DNA from: an uncultured Poribacteria bacterium
Lineage (GTDB): Bacteria; Poribacteria; WGA-4E; WGA-3G
Direction: 5' to 3'
Assembly (NCBI GenBank): GCA_951812525.1
Contig: OX638316.1
Location: forward strand, 2,266,630 to 2,330,629
Length of the DNA stretch: 64,000 nt
Positions 35,690 through 44,184 of the stretch are shown here, piece by piece. The first letter of the stretch is position 1. Every line of letters begins with the position of its first letter. The notes under the pieces were generated by a model. The model was not told the origin of the DNA. It saw nothing but the letters and a program-made list of their open reading frames with translations, and made no database searches. The translations under genes and the position numbers were made by a program.

Positions 35690-35993
35690 ATTTTTAACAA
35701 TTTGCCAAGTGAAAACGTCGGAAAATCATAGTTGTTTGACTTTCTGTGTTTCTTTCGATAAGTCGGGATTCGGAGATCCCTCCTACAAGGAAGAGTACCT
35801 GAACAGAAAACCGGCGAGGTTGGGAAGCCTCACCTACCTATTAAACGGAATGGGTGGGCTATCGGATCTTACCAATGGCTGCTGAAAAGAATTGATTTCA
35901 GGGATACCTCGCGATATAATTCGTTTGCATATAAGGTTTCACACACATGGAACTGCGAATCATAACAGATACGCAATAGAAGGGACATAATAA
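35690..35993. other. Gene-free junction carrying hairpin repeats
   Basis: This region of about 300 bases between the truncated gene and the IS element holds two hairpin repeat copies (listed separately) and no convincing gene. Its right end, CAATAGAAGGGACATAATAA, looks like the ribosome binding site of the broken zinc-finger gene that continues after the IS element. Confidence 0.55.
35762..35840 (-). repeat. Two dispersed hairpin repeats side by side
   Basis: On the minus strand, GTAGGAG-GGAT-CTCCGA-ATCCCGAC (complement of about 35763-35786) and GTAGGTGAGGCT-TCCC-AACCTCGCC (complement of about 35814-35837) share the GTAGG head and a short stem with different bases. They align with copy A at 12688. 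Confidence 0.65.
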
Positions 35994-36978
35994 ACGTGAG
36001 TTTGAAAAAAGTTTTAGGCATTAAAAGACCTAGGTAAATCTTTTACGTCCTGAAGTTTTCGCAGTTTCAGTGTCGGCTTCTTCAACAGATACGTGTAAGC
36101 AACCAAGGCAGCAATCGCATTGACTTGGAAGTTTCGCAGACTTCTATGCCGAGTGTGTTCGAGTTGCGTCTGGGTCTTGAGTTCTTTGATAACCGATTCA
36201 ATGATAACACGTTTTTTCAATATCACCTCATCGGAAACTGATAAAGGCAGCGGTTTCATGTTCTTGCGAACTTTGTAAATCAAGTTGATCCCTTGCTTGC
36301 TGAGTATTTGGCGTAGGTCTTTTGAGATATAGCCTCTATCTGCGTAGAGATTGCCAGATACGCCTGCGGAGCGCAGCTTCGGCAGGGGCTGCCGGTCATC
36401 AGTATTCGCTGGTGTGAAAACAAACCACAGAAGTTCACCGGCATCGTTGATGACGATATGGAGTTTAAACCCATAGAACCATCCCAAAAAACACGATGCT
36501 TTGAGATACGTCGGTTATCGCAGACGCGTAGTGGCGTCGAATCCACGAAGGAGATGCCGCTGCATGTTCCCAAGCGGGTATAAAGATAAAGCGTCAAAAG
36601 GGGCAAGACTTCTTGTTGAAGCTGCACGAACCGAGCGTAGCTGACGAGGTTTGGGAACTCCGAGCACCAGTAAAGGCAAACATGTTTTTCATAAAAGTGT
36701 TTCAACGTCCGATAGTTGCTTTGATGGAAGGCGACGAGAAGCGTCATCACTTCGCTGGCGTGTAGACTTCGTCGACGTTCGCGTCTTTCAGATGGTGTCT
36801 GACTTGGAAGGCAATGTGTTGATAGATGTGTTTCATACATCATAAAAAAATCGTGTATTTGGCAGAAAAGTGATACAATACTCATTGGAGAACTCCTGTG
36901 GTTGAGGATGCGATACTTCATTATACCAAAGAGGTTCTCGTTATACAAAAATCTATGATTTATTTATCAAACTCACGT
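35994..36978 (-). mobile_element. IS982-family insertion sequence with target duplication
   Basis: This 985-base element is bounded by inverted ends: ACGTGAGTTTGA is perfect at both ends and is followed by an A-rich stretch matching at several further positions. It is flanked by a direct repeat TAATAA (35988-35993 and 36979-36984), as expected of a target duplication. Length and gene content fit IS982. Its transposase gene is frameshifted. The insertion falls between a likely ribosome binding site and the ATG of a YgiT-type gene, of which only a decayed form remains. Confidence 0.88.
36014..36885 (-). pseudogene. IS982-family transposase, frameshifted
   Basis: The start is ATG 36885 with AGGAG 7 bases upstream. 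The first part reads MSIVSLFCQIHDFF... to FVDSTPLRVCDNRRISKHRVF, with the first catalytic Asp in VDST. At a run of six A/T (36486-36491) the frame must change to continue as GWFYGFKLHIVINDAGE, LYADRGYISK (second Asp) and KKRVIIESVIKELK (Glu), ending RHRSLRNFQVNAIAALVAY. One missing T in the run would explain the break. A minus-one slip on the T-run cannot be excluded, but IS982 transposases are normally a single frame, so an inactivating indel is more likely. Confidence 0.85.
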
Positions 36979-36983
36979 TAATA

Positions 36984-37217
36984 ATGAAAGCACACAATGT
37001 GAATATTGCAGTGGTGGCATTCACCAGAAAAAGGTTACTGTAGATCATTGGTATGAGGGCAAGTTAGTAATCATTAAGGATGTAGCAGTAGGATCTGCCA
37101 AGAGTGTGATCAGGATATTATGCAGCTGCAACGTTAGATCGACTTGATACTATGGCACAGAATAGTGATACCGCGCCGGAAAGAATATCTGTCCCTGTTA
37201 TGGTAATCGGGCTCTAA
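36984..37217 (+). pseudogene. Decayed YgiT/MqsA-type zinc-finger antitoxin gene
   Basis: Three frames joined in order rebuild a YgiT-type protein. First CEYCSGGIHQKKVTVDHWYE and GKLVIIKDVAVG, then CQECDQ, then GYYAAATLDRLDTMAQNSD, TAPERISVPV and MVIGL with a TAA at 37215. The two CxxC zinc motifs are intact but lie in different frames, and the ATG at 36984 is out of frame with the first motif. At least three indels are needed, so the gene is dead. Such proteins are usually antitoxin-like partners of small DUF4258 or MqsR-type toxins; no partner is visible. Confidence 0.7.
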
Positions 37218-37242
37218 TTATAGGTAAAAGATCGTGCTCTCC

Positions 37243-39174
37243 TTAGGGCCAGAAATTATACATCGGTTGCTGTGTCACAACACTGACAAGACTCCAGATA
37301 CCGCCGACAGTAAAATCACCTAACATCAATCCAATCGCGAACATCACTAACTGCTGGGATGCGCGCGGTCCCCCAATCTTCAAGACACTCCACTTGATAA
37401 TCGAACTCACCAACATACAGCTCCACAAATACCGCATGCCCCAGTCGCTGGAAACAACAAACCCAATCGGATGAAAGGGCCACCAGAAGAAACGTGCCCG
37501 CATAAACATTAGAAGGGTCGAAAAAAGTAAGCCGAACACAATACCACCGGTCGCATAGAAATTCGGCTCTGTCGGGTAATAGAGCCACCGTTGGAGTCCG
37601 TTGAAGACACGCCCCCCGAAACCGGTTGACCAACCGCTGCCACCGCTCATGTTCAAAGCACCATAGGTATAGAAGATGTAGGCGATAACCGCGAATACCA
37701 TGACAGCAGCGAACGCTGAAACGCCTAAAAGCGCGAAGAATAACCGTCTCGGCGCAATGCTCGAACGCTCCGAGAGTTTGAAACCCTCTAACTGGTGCGG
37801 CATCGGGTTGCTTGTATAACTCCGGTTAAACCAACGATAAAGCGTCAGCGCAACGAGATTGTTCGTGCCTAACTGCCGTGTACCGAAGCCGTCAACGAGG
37901 ATATGGTGGTTCGGCATATTTTCCATCGCATGCACAGGGAAACCCTGCTCGGCGCGCATCCGTGTGAGTACCAAAACGATGATAAAATAGATTGCGAAAA
38001 ACAACGGAATTAACCAAAGCGACATACCGATGCGTTTGGAAAAAATAAAAAGTATTGCGAGTCCACCAACGATACCCCACAACGCGAATCTATATGGAAT
38101 TGGCTCATCGGCATCTTCACCGGTGCGGTGTCTCGCGATGCGGAGGACACCGCGAAGGTGGCGCAGGTTCAACACCAATACGGAGATGAAAATCCCGATG
38201 GCGGCACCGAAACACTGCCTATCAATGTATGGAAATCCGGGTAGGCTGGATAGTCCGACAGCACTCGTCAGTACCAACTGTGCCTTGTAGAAAATGAAGA
38301 AGAACCAACTCGAGAACGAGAGATCTAACGGCATCAGAAGTCCGAGTCCTATGACGAATGGGTAGTAGGACATACTGATACCGCCGATGGCACTCCACGG
38401 TTTTTCTGTAAAAAGGTGCCCAAACCCGCGCCAGCCACCGATACGCTTAATTGGTAAGGTGGGGAGAGTCGGATACAGGAAACTGAAGCCGTTGAGGATG
38501 GCAATAGATGCTGCAATCCCGAAACCGAGCCATGTGATACGGTGTGAAAACAGTGATTTGGTGTTGTGAGTGACATGAAACGCGATCTGTGTGATGGGGT
38601 AGGCGAGGCGTTCGCGTTCTACCCACTGTTTTCGCAGGATGACGTTGATGCACAACATCACAAGCACGAGAACTGTCATGAATCCCGCCCAAGATAGTGT
38701 TGGCACTAACCACGCGCCGATGATATCCAACGTGGAGAGGTTGGATTCACCAACATAGTAGCCCGCCAGCACTTTTGGATCATCGACAAGGAGCCATTTG
38801 GGAAGGTAATCCCAGAAAAGCTGCTTCCACTCGTTTTCAGGGGTTGCAAACCAGAAGGCGTGTCCGACGGTCGTGACGAGGATCGTCATTAGTGTAATAG
38901 ATGGGAAAGCGCATGCAGTGCTGAGTAGGATGTATATCGTGAGAAGTTCAGCATCTGTAAATAAACGGCGGTGAACGGTGAAATTGAGGAGAGTAAAAGC
39001 AAATACAACGAAGACGACGTTGTAAAAGGGAACCGCATACGTGTTCAAGGCATAACCGACGAGTCCGACTTCGCCCGCGATGATCCAGTAGAAATTAAAC
39101 GGAATCAGCACGAGCGTAATGGCAATAGATTTCCATGTCACACCGTGCGATTTCGGGCGTTCGTCTTCTCTCAT
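37243..39174 (-). CDS. DUF6784/DUF6785-type multi-pass membrane protein
   Basis: This 643-residue integral membrane protein has about 12-14 hydrophobic segments. Recognisable parts are PFNFYWIIAGEVGLVGYALN near the N-terminus, ERLAYPITQIAFHV after the fifth helix, RMRAEQGFPVHAMENMPNHH in the middle and a C-terminal LMLGDFTVGGIWSLV. Family members are common in Planctomycetes, Verrucomicrobia and Poribacteria and are of unknown function, with some resemblance to oligopeptide-type transporters. The start has AAGG 5-6 bases upstream. It follows the E1 alpha gene but is separated by a terminator-like hairpin. Confidence 0.82.
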   Translation of the reverse strand: MREDERPKSHGVTWKSIAITLVLIPFNFYWIIAGEVGLVGYALNTYAVPFYNVVFVVFAFTLLNFTVHRRLFTDAELLTIYILLSTACAFPSITLMTILVTTVGHAFWFATPENEWKQLFWDYLPKWLLVDDPKVLAGYYVGESNLSTLDIIGAWLVPTLSWAGFMTVLVLVMLCINVILRKQWVERERLAYPITQIAFHVTHNTKSLFSHRITWLGFGIAASIAILNGFSFLYPTLPTLPIKRIGGWRGFGHLFTEKPWSAIGGISMSYYPFVIGLGLLMPLDLSFSSWFFFIFYKAQLVLTSAVGLSSLPGFPYIDRQCFGAAIGIFISVLVLNLRHLRGVLRIARHRTGEDADEPIPYRFALWGIVGGLAILFIFSKRIGMSLWLIPLFFAIYFIIVLVLTRMRAEQGFPVHAMENMPNHHILVDGFGTRQLGTNNLVALTLYRWFNRSYTSNPMPHQLEGFKLSERSSIAPRRLFFALLGVSAFAAVMVFAVIAYIFYTYGALNMSGGSGWSTGFGGRVFNGLQRWLYYPTEPNFYATGGIVFGLLFSTLLMFMRARFFWWPFHPIGFVVSSDWGMRYLWSCMLVSSIIKWSVLKIGGPRASQQLVMFAIGLMLGDFTVGGIWSLVSVVTQQPMYNFWP

Positions 39175-39193
39175 GGATGCCTTAGGTTTTGGT

Positions 39194-39221
39194 TAAAAAA
39201 GGCGAGGTTACAAACCTCGCC
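39194..39221 (-). terminator. Hairpin terminator after E1 alpha gene (dispersed repeat type)
   Basis: The perfect inverted repeat GGCGAGGTT-ACA-AACCTCGCC (39201-39221), read on the minus strand, is followed by TTTTTTAACC. It should end the E1 alpha transcript, and it belongs to the same hairpin family as 35814 and 51611. Confidence 0.75.
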
Positions 39222-39257
39222 AGCAGATGTGAACTATTAATTGTCGATTTGCTATAA

Positions 39258-40244
39258 TCAGGGCTGAATAGAACCTGCATAGAGATCATTCAGAGCATCT
39301 TCGGGGAGCGGTTCAGGGCTGTTCTTGGCAAACTCGAGTGCGGCGTCAAGTTCATTTGAAAGCTGTTCTTCAAGTGCCGAAAGTTCTTCTTGGCTCACGC
39401 CTTTTTCTTCGATGAGGACCTGAGCGAGTCTCCGAATGGGATCGCGTTGCCGTTCCTGCTCTTGTACCTCTTCGCGGTCGCGATAGGAGGTTCCTGGATC
39501 ACCGATATGATGCCCTCGGAATCTATAGGTATCGCAGTTAAGGAGCGTCGGTCCGGCACCGTCGCGTGCACGTGTAACAGCTTCACCTGCTGCAGCATAA
39601 ACCTTGAGTACATCGTTCCCATCAACCGTGACACCGGGTATATCGTAGGCAGGCGCACGGACAGCAGCGATATCCTCTACACGTTGATGTTCCCGTTGCG
39701 GTGTTCCCATGCCAAATCGATTGTTTTCGCAAACAAAGATGACAGGTAGGTCCCATACGGCGGCGAGGTTAAGCGTCTCATGGAAGACACCTTGGTTCGT
39801 GGCACCATCACCAAAGAAAGATACGGCAACCTGCCGCGTGCCGCGAAGTTTAGCGGAAAGCGCGGCACCCGCTGCGAGCGGAATCCCGGCACCGACGACA
39901 CCATTGGCACCCAGAATACCGGTCTCTTTATCGGCGATGTGCATCGAACCACCTTTGCCTTTACAGTAGCCGGTCGTGCGAGCGAACAATTCCGCCATCA
40001 TCCGATCACGTTTACCGCCCTTGGCAATGAGATGACCGTGACCACGATGTGTACTCGTGATATAATCAGCGTCTTGCAAGTGGGCGCAAACACCAACTGC
40101 TGTGGCTTCTTCACCAATATAGAGGTGGAGGAAACCGGGGAGTTGACCGCTTTGATAAAGCGTTCCAGCGGCTTCTTCAAATTGACGGATCTCTACCATC
40201 TTGCGATACATAAAGAGCATCTGATCTTTGCTCGGTTTTGACAT
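39258..40244 (-). CDS. pdhA: Thiamin-dependent 2-oxoacid (pyruvate/acetoin) dehydrogenase E1, alpha subunit
   Basis: From ATG 40244 (GGGAAAAG upstream) the protein has 328 residues. The E1 alpha landmarks are RKMVEIRQFEEAAGTLY, TSTHRGHGHLIAKG, GKGGSMHIADKETGILGANG and the TPP motif FFGDGATNQGVFHETLNLAA, with YRFRGHHIGDPG late in the chain. It decarboxylates pyruvate, or another 2-oxoacid, together with E1 beta. No beta subunit, E2 or E3 gene is adjacent, so those parts are elsewhere. It lies 77 bases downstream of the SRAP gene. Confidence 0.9.
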   Translation of the reverse strand: MSKPSKDQMLFMYRKMVEIRQFEEAAGTLYQSGQLPGFLHLYIGEEATAVGVCAHLQDADYITSTHRGHGHLIAKGGKRDRMMAELFARTTGYCKGKGGSMHIADKETGILGANGVVGAGIPLAAGAALSAKLRGTRQVAVSFFGDGATNQGVFHETLNLAAVWDLPVIFVCENNRFGMGTPQREHQRVEDIAAVRAPAYDIPGVTVDGNDVLKVYAAAGEAVTRARDGAGPTLLNCDTYRFRGHHIGDPGTSYRDREEVQEQERQRDPIRRLAQVLIEEKGVSQEELSALEEQLSNELDAALEFAKNSPEPLPEDALNDLYAGSIQP

Positions 40245-40321
40245 AGTTCTTTTCCCATTTTTGTAGTGTTCAGTTGTTTGACGGTTTCCCAAATCGCTTG
40301 ATTACGACGCATCGTAAAAAT

Positions 40322-41017
40322 CTAAAACAGACGAGGATCATTAGCCTCAAATGGGGCAATACATTCTGGAGAATCATTCATAGGACGATTGACAAACCGT
40401 GATACTGGATATGCCTCTATCTCTTCGTCACGGTAGGGGATAAGAAGCGATTGAAGCACATCTGCTGATCGTTCATCTGGTGCAAGCCACTCCGCATAAG
40501 TATCTTGCGGCAGAATCACAGGCATCCTATGATGGATTTCCGCTAACAACGTGTTAGGTGGACACGTAATAATGGTACAAGAGCGAAGTGGCTCATCCAT
40601 CTCTTCTGTTTGCCATGTCTCCCAGAGTCCTGCAAGCGCGAACGGCTCCTGAGATTTGAGACGGATGTAGACGGGTTGTTTGAGCCTTTCTCCGGGAATC
40701 TTTTGCCATTCGTAGTAACCATCCGACAAGATGAGACATCGCCTGCGTTTGTAGGCATTCCGGAAAGAAGGTTTTTCGGCAAGCGTTTCTGAACGGGCGT
40801 TAATCATTCTATTTCCGATCCCTGGGTCTTTTGCCCAATACGGAATAAGTCCCCAGTGAAAGAACTCTATTTGTCCACCCTCTGTATTCGCAATGACAGC
40901 GACATCTTGGGTCGGTGAGATGTTGTAGCGAGGAGACAAGTTCATTGGCACCTCAAAGTCAAAGAAAACTTGCTGCAACATTTCGGTGTCGCTTGCAAGG
41001 GTAAATCGTCCACACAT
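40322..41017 (-). CDS. yedK: SRAP-domain abasic-site processing protein (YedK/HMCES)
   Basis: This 231-residue SRAP protein forms a covalent link to abasic sites in single-stranded DNA. The conserved residues are visible: Cys2 (MCGRFTL), the NMRINARSET-like stretch (here NRMINARSET), catalytic Glu in SDGYYEW, and His in EIHHRMPVIL. Length is typical. Cys2 is the nucleophile after removal of Met1. The gene has a GAGG site upstream and no DNA-repair neighbours. Confidence 0.93.
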   Translation of the reverse strand: MCGRFTLASDTEMLQQVFFDFEVPMNLSPRYNISPTQDVAVIANTEGGQIEFFHWGLIPYWAKDPGIGNRMINARSETLAEKPSFRNAYKRRRCLILSDGYYEWQKIPGERLKQPVYIRLKSQEPFALAGLWETWQTEEMDEPLRSCTIITCPPNTLLAEIHHRMPVILPQDTYAEWLAPDERSADVLQSLLIPYRDEEIEAYPVSRFVNRPMNDSPECIAPFEANDPRLF

Positions 41018-41207
41018 TTTTTGTCCTCAAGACTTACGAGCGTTTTTTCTTTACAGGTAGGATTTGTAAAACGTATTCTTTGTAAAGAGATAAATTTACA
41101 GAACGCGCCTGTTGAAATTTGGAGCATCGCACCTGTGTTAAACGTATCACGAAATCCCAAATCCGTCAAATTGAAAACGTTTAAAACGCGCCGATGTTTT
41201 ATGTTTA

Positions 41208-42047
41208 CTAGGCATCCTTTTTCGACTGAGGCACGAGAATATCGTCTCTCCAGCGGAGACGGAAAGATGGACGCACAAGTGCCTCTGGCGATTGAAGCGT
41301 CAAACCACCGTCCGCAGTCAACACGATACCGGTAACAAAGTCTGCCTCATCCGATGCTAAAAAGAGTGCGGCATTGGCAATATCTTCAGGTTTCCCATAG
41401 CGTCCGACAGGATAGCAGTCGCGAGAGGCTTGTTCTTCCAGCGCATCTTCTGCGAGAGAGACTTCTCCGCGTTCCCCAACAATCTGTCCGGGGGCAATGG
41501 CATTGGCACGAATGCCTTCCCTGCCATAGTCAAGTGCAATACTCCGCGTCAAGGCGTTCAAGCCGCCTTTTCCTGCGCCATAAAGCCCGAATCCCGGATT
41601 TGTAATCGTTGCGTTAACCGTAGAGATAAATACTAAGGTGCCGCCGCCATTATGAATCATTTCGGGGATACAATACTTCGCACCGAGCCACGGACCCCCG
41701 AGAGTCACGCCGAGGCTTTCATTCCATTCTTCGCGTGTGAATTCAATAGCTTTTTTGGTGTAAGAGTGTGCCGCATTATGGACGAGTGTTGTTATTTTAC
41801 CGTAGTTCGACAAAGCGGTTCCAACGAGTTTTTGCCAAGTCGTTTCATCGGCAACGTCACCCATAACTGCGACTGCTTCTCCACCGGCATCTTGAATGCG
41901 ATGGACGGTTTCTGCGAGTTTTTCTTCTCGGCGACGCGTGTTGACGACCACTTTTGCGCCTTCACAAGCAAACCTATAAGCAGTCGCCGCGCCAATACCG
42001 CCCCAAGCAGCGCCCGCAACGATCGCAACTTTTCCTTCCAATCTCAT
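41208..42047 (-). CDS. SDR-family oxidoreductase
   Basis: This 279-residue short-chain dehydrogenase has an unusual cofactor motif VAGAAWGGIGAAT (TGxxxGxG variant with an inserted residue). It also has the DVAD acidic region, HNAA, the catalytic Ser in FISTVNA, Tyr and Lys in LYGAGKGGLNAL, and ADGG near the C-terminus. NAD(P)-dependent; substrate unknown. An AGGAGAAGGG site precedes the start. It resembles the SDR at 51673 in layout but they are not close copies. Confidence 0.87.
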   Translation of the reverse strand: MRLEGKVAIVAGAAWGGIGAATAYRFACEGAKVVVNTRRREEKLAETVHRIQDAGGEAVAVMGDVADETTWQKLVGTALSNYGKITTLVHNAAHSYTKKAIEFTREEWNESLGVTLGGPWLGAKYCIPEMIHNGGGTLVFISTVNATITNPGFGLYGAGKGGLNALTRSIALDYGREGIRANAIAPGQIVGERGEVSLAEDALEEQASRDCYPVGRYGKPEDIANAALFLASDEADFVTGIVLTADGGLTLQSPEALVRPSFRLRWRDDILVPQSKKDA

Positions 42048-42153
42048 AATAAAAATCCCTTCTCCTGTATGATTCTAGAGATTACCAACTATTATACCAT
42101 ATTTTTCGTTTTTGTGCTACAATGATAACAACCGAATTAAGGGGGAAACTTAG

Positions 42154-42513
42154 GTGAAACCAGCGATAGAAGAATGGCTTGATAACTGTATCAAAAAACT
42201 CAACGCAGGCGAGTTGACCGAAGTTGACCTACGCCGTGTAACAACTGCCCTGAATTCTCAGAAGCAGCTGCTCCTCTACCTCTATTCCAAATCAACAAGT
42301 TTACGCTCACCGCTTGGAGGGTGGGCGTTGTACGACGCAACTGCACCGGATGAACCAGTCCTGCCCTCGCAGGATGTCCCTTATACATCCGTACTTGATG
42401 CGGTTCGTGATGGGTGGCGAATTGTCCAATTTCCGCGTCCGGAACTCTATAACTTTACAGATGTTGACAACGCCTATCTCGGTTATGAGTTTATTTTAGA
42501 GAAATTTGTGTAA
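42154..42513 (+). CDS. Hypothetical protein, translated with PhyH gene
   Basis: This 119-residue protein starts at GTG 42154 with AAGGGGG about 9 bases upstream. It contains a short helical N-terminal half (AIEEWLDNCIKKLNAGELTE), then WALYDATAPDEPVLPSQ and a C-terminal YNFTDVDNAYLGYEFILEK. No family is recognised. It ends 10 bases before the start of the dioxygenase gene, so the two form an operon. Confidence 0.72.
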   Translation: MKPAIEEWLDNCIKKLNAGELTEVDLRRVTTALNSQKQLLLYLYSKSTSLRSPLGGWALYDATAPDEPVLPSQDVPYTSVLDAVRDGWRIVQFPRPELYNFTDVDNAYLGYEFILEKFV

Positions 42514-42523
42514 AGGAACTGCC

Positions 42524-43318
42524 ATGATTAACGTTGAACCAACCCTAAATGACCACCAAGTCATGCAATTTATCCATAACGGTTATATCACACTGGAGAG
42601 TATCGTTGATGCAGACTTCAATCGGGCATGTGAATCTATGCCTGGCGGACGTCTCACCGATTTTGTTCTCACAGACGAATTTCGCCGAAATGTGTTGCTA
42701 CATCCAGAAGTTGCTGGTGTCGTCCGCTCGTTGTTAGGCGATAATTTCCTCGTGCCGACGAGCGCACACCATCATCTGTTTGAAGCGGCGCACCGCGGGC
42801 AGACGTGGCATTCCGATGGACTCACAGAGTACGGATACGGTATCACACATCTTCAATGCTACTATTACCCGAAGGCAGTGAAGATTGAGGATGGACCGAC
42901 GATGATATTGCCCGGTTCTCACCATCGACTTGTGGATAGGGAGGCGATCGCGCATTACGGCGATATTCTCGGACAACTTTCCCTCACTGTTCCCGCAGGT
43001 ACTGTCGCAATGACGCGTTACGGGATCTGGCATAAGGCGGGTCCAAAACTGAATGCTCATAGGCGCGGGATGATTAAGTTCTCCTATTTCCGAACAGCGA
43101 TGCCTAAACGGGATTGGGTCCGCGATGCCGATGAAATTCCGCTGTATCAACACGCCGGTAGACATCCTTATGTCACGGAAGTAGAGTCCTATCGCGACCG
43201 ACGTAGAGGCGAACTCACGTGGCGGTGGTTGTGCGGATTGACAGAAGTGGAAGAACCGCTCCCACCAGTGCAGATGTTTAACAGTGGAATCCCTTTATCA
43301 GAGGTCCGGCCTCAGTAG
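42524..43318 (+). CDS. Phytanoyl-CoA dioxygenase (PhyH) family protein
   Basis: From ATG 42524 (AAAGGA 6 bases before) the protein has 264 residues. It is an Fe(II)/2-oxoglutarate oxygenase: the iron triad is HSD in TWHSDGLTEYGYG and a distal His in GIWHKAGPKLNAHRRGMIK, whose Arg would bind 2-oxoglutarate. DGPTMILPGSHH is the usual mid-domain segment. PhyH proteins are greatly expanded in Poribacteria and similar genomes and hydroxylate diverse small molecules; the substrate is unknown. The neighbouring isomerase and Gfo/Idh genes suggest catabolism of a sugar or polyol. Confidence 0.9.
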   Translation: MINVEPTLNDHQVMQFIHNGYITLESIVDADFNRACESMPGGRLTDFVLTDEFRRNVLLHPEVAGVVRSLLGDNFLVPTSAHHHLFEAAHRGQTWHSDGLTEYGYGITHLQCYYYPKAVKIEDGPTMILPGSHHRLVDREAIAHYGDILGQLSLTVPAGTVAMTRYGIWHKAGPKLNAHRRGMIKFSYFRTAMPKRDWVRDADEIPLYQHAGRHPYVTEVESYRDRRRGELTWRWLCGLTEVEEPLPPVQMFNSGIPLSEVRPQ

Positions 43319-43336
43319 GAGCGGTTTGTGTTTTGG

Positions 43337-44134
43337 TTACCGTGCCCCGCACGCTTGCAAACATGCCTGCATGTGACCGCGCGACTCTGCTGCAATCGTG
43401 CAACACTGCTCTAAACTGTACTCTTTCGCCCCGATGACTTCGAGGTTCAGCGGACCGGTATAACCGTTTTCATGCAAGACACGAATATAGCCAACAAGGT
43501 CGACATCACCACGACCATTCGCCTGCAATTCAGGGTCGCCGGGACCGCGCTGTGTTCCTTTGCAATCTCGGATATGCACATGTTTTACGCGTGAAACTAC
43601 GGCGGCGATTGCCTCAACGGGATTTTCATCTGCGCGATGGATATGAGATGGATCCATATCGATACCAAACGCAGGCGATGAAATCTCTTCCATTGCCCGA
43701 AGCGTTGTTGGTGTATTATAGATGCTTGCGCCGACGTGTGCTTTGACACATAGCGTTACGCCGTAGTGTTCTGCACGTGCCGAGAGGCTGCCCAATGAAT
43801 CGATGAGCTCGGGCCAGGCAGACGCATCGTTCGATTTGCCACCAGGACCGCAGTTAATAATCGGGATGCCTATCTCAACTGCCGATTGGAAGGCAAGCTC
43901 CATTCGCTCTGGGTCGCGTGAGGGTTGCTCCATTGCCAGTAGTTCGATTTCATAATCTTTCGCGAGGCGTTTGATCTCGCCAGCCAGTGCTTGCCAATTT
44001 GTGAGGACGAGGTGCTGGCTCATCCCGTCAATCGCTGAGAGTTCAATGCCGTCATAACCAGCCATGGCGATGTACTTGAAAGCGGTTTCCATATCGTAAC
44101 CGCCGAAAAGCACTGAATTTGCTCCTAATTTCAA
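43337..44134 (-). CDS. Sugar phosphate isomerase/epimerase (xylose-isomerase-like TIM barrel)
   Basis: This 265-residue protein starts at TTG 44134 (AAGGAG 8-9 bases upstream). The TIM-barrel landmarks are the start FKYIAMAGYDGIELSAIDG, the metal-binding HIHRADENPVEAI after FGIDMDPS, VKHVHIRDCKG and a late Glu in LNLEVIG. It belongs to the AP-endonuclease-2-like isomerase family, usually acting on keto-sugars. It runs opposite to the PhyH gene and is followed upstream by a Gfo/Idh gene in the same direction (50-base gap), a common pairing for sugar or inositol catabolism. Confidence 0.88.
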   Translation of the reverse strand: MKLGANSVLFGGYDMETAFKYIAMAGYDGIELSAIDGMSQHLVLTNWQALAGEIKRLAKDYEIELLAMEQPSRDPERMELAFQSAVEIGIPIINCGPGGKSNDASAWPELIDSLGSLSARAEHYGVTLCVKAHVGASIYNTPTTLRAMEEISSPAFGIDMDPSHIHRADENPVEAIAAVVSRVKHVHIRDCKGTQRGPGDPELQANGRGDVDLVGYIRVLHENGYTGPLNLEVIGAKEYSLEQCCTIAAESRGHMQACLQACGAR

Positions 44135-44184
44135 ATGTAATTTCTCCTTCTATAGGGGTGGATATTACCCTATCTGTTCTGCAA

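Noticed and set aside
41040-41110. Short repeats around TTTGTAAA in the gap before the SRAP gene
   Set aside because: The similarity is short and AT-rich; no hairpin or operator pattern supports a function.
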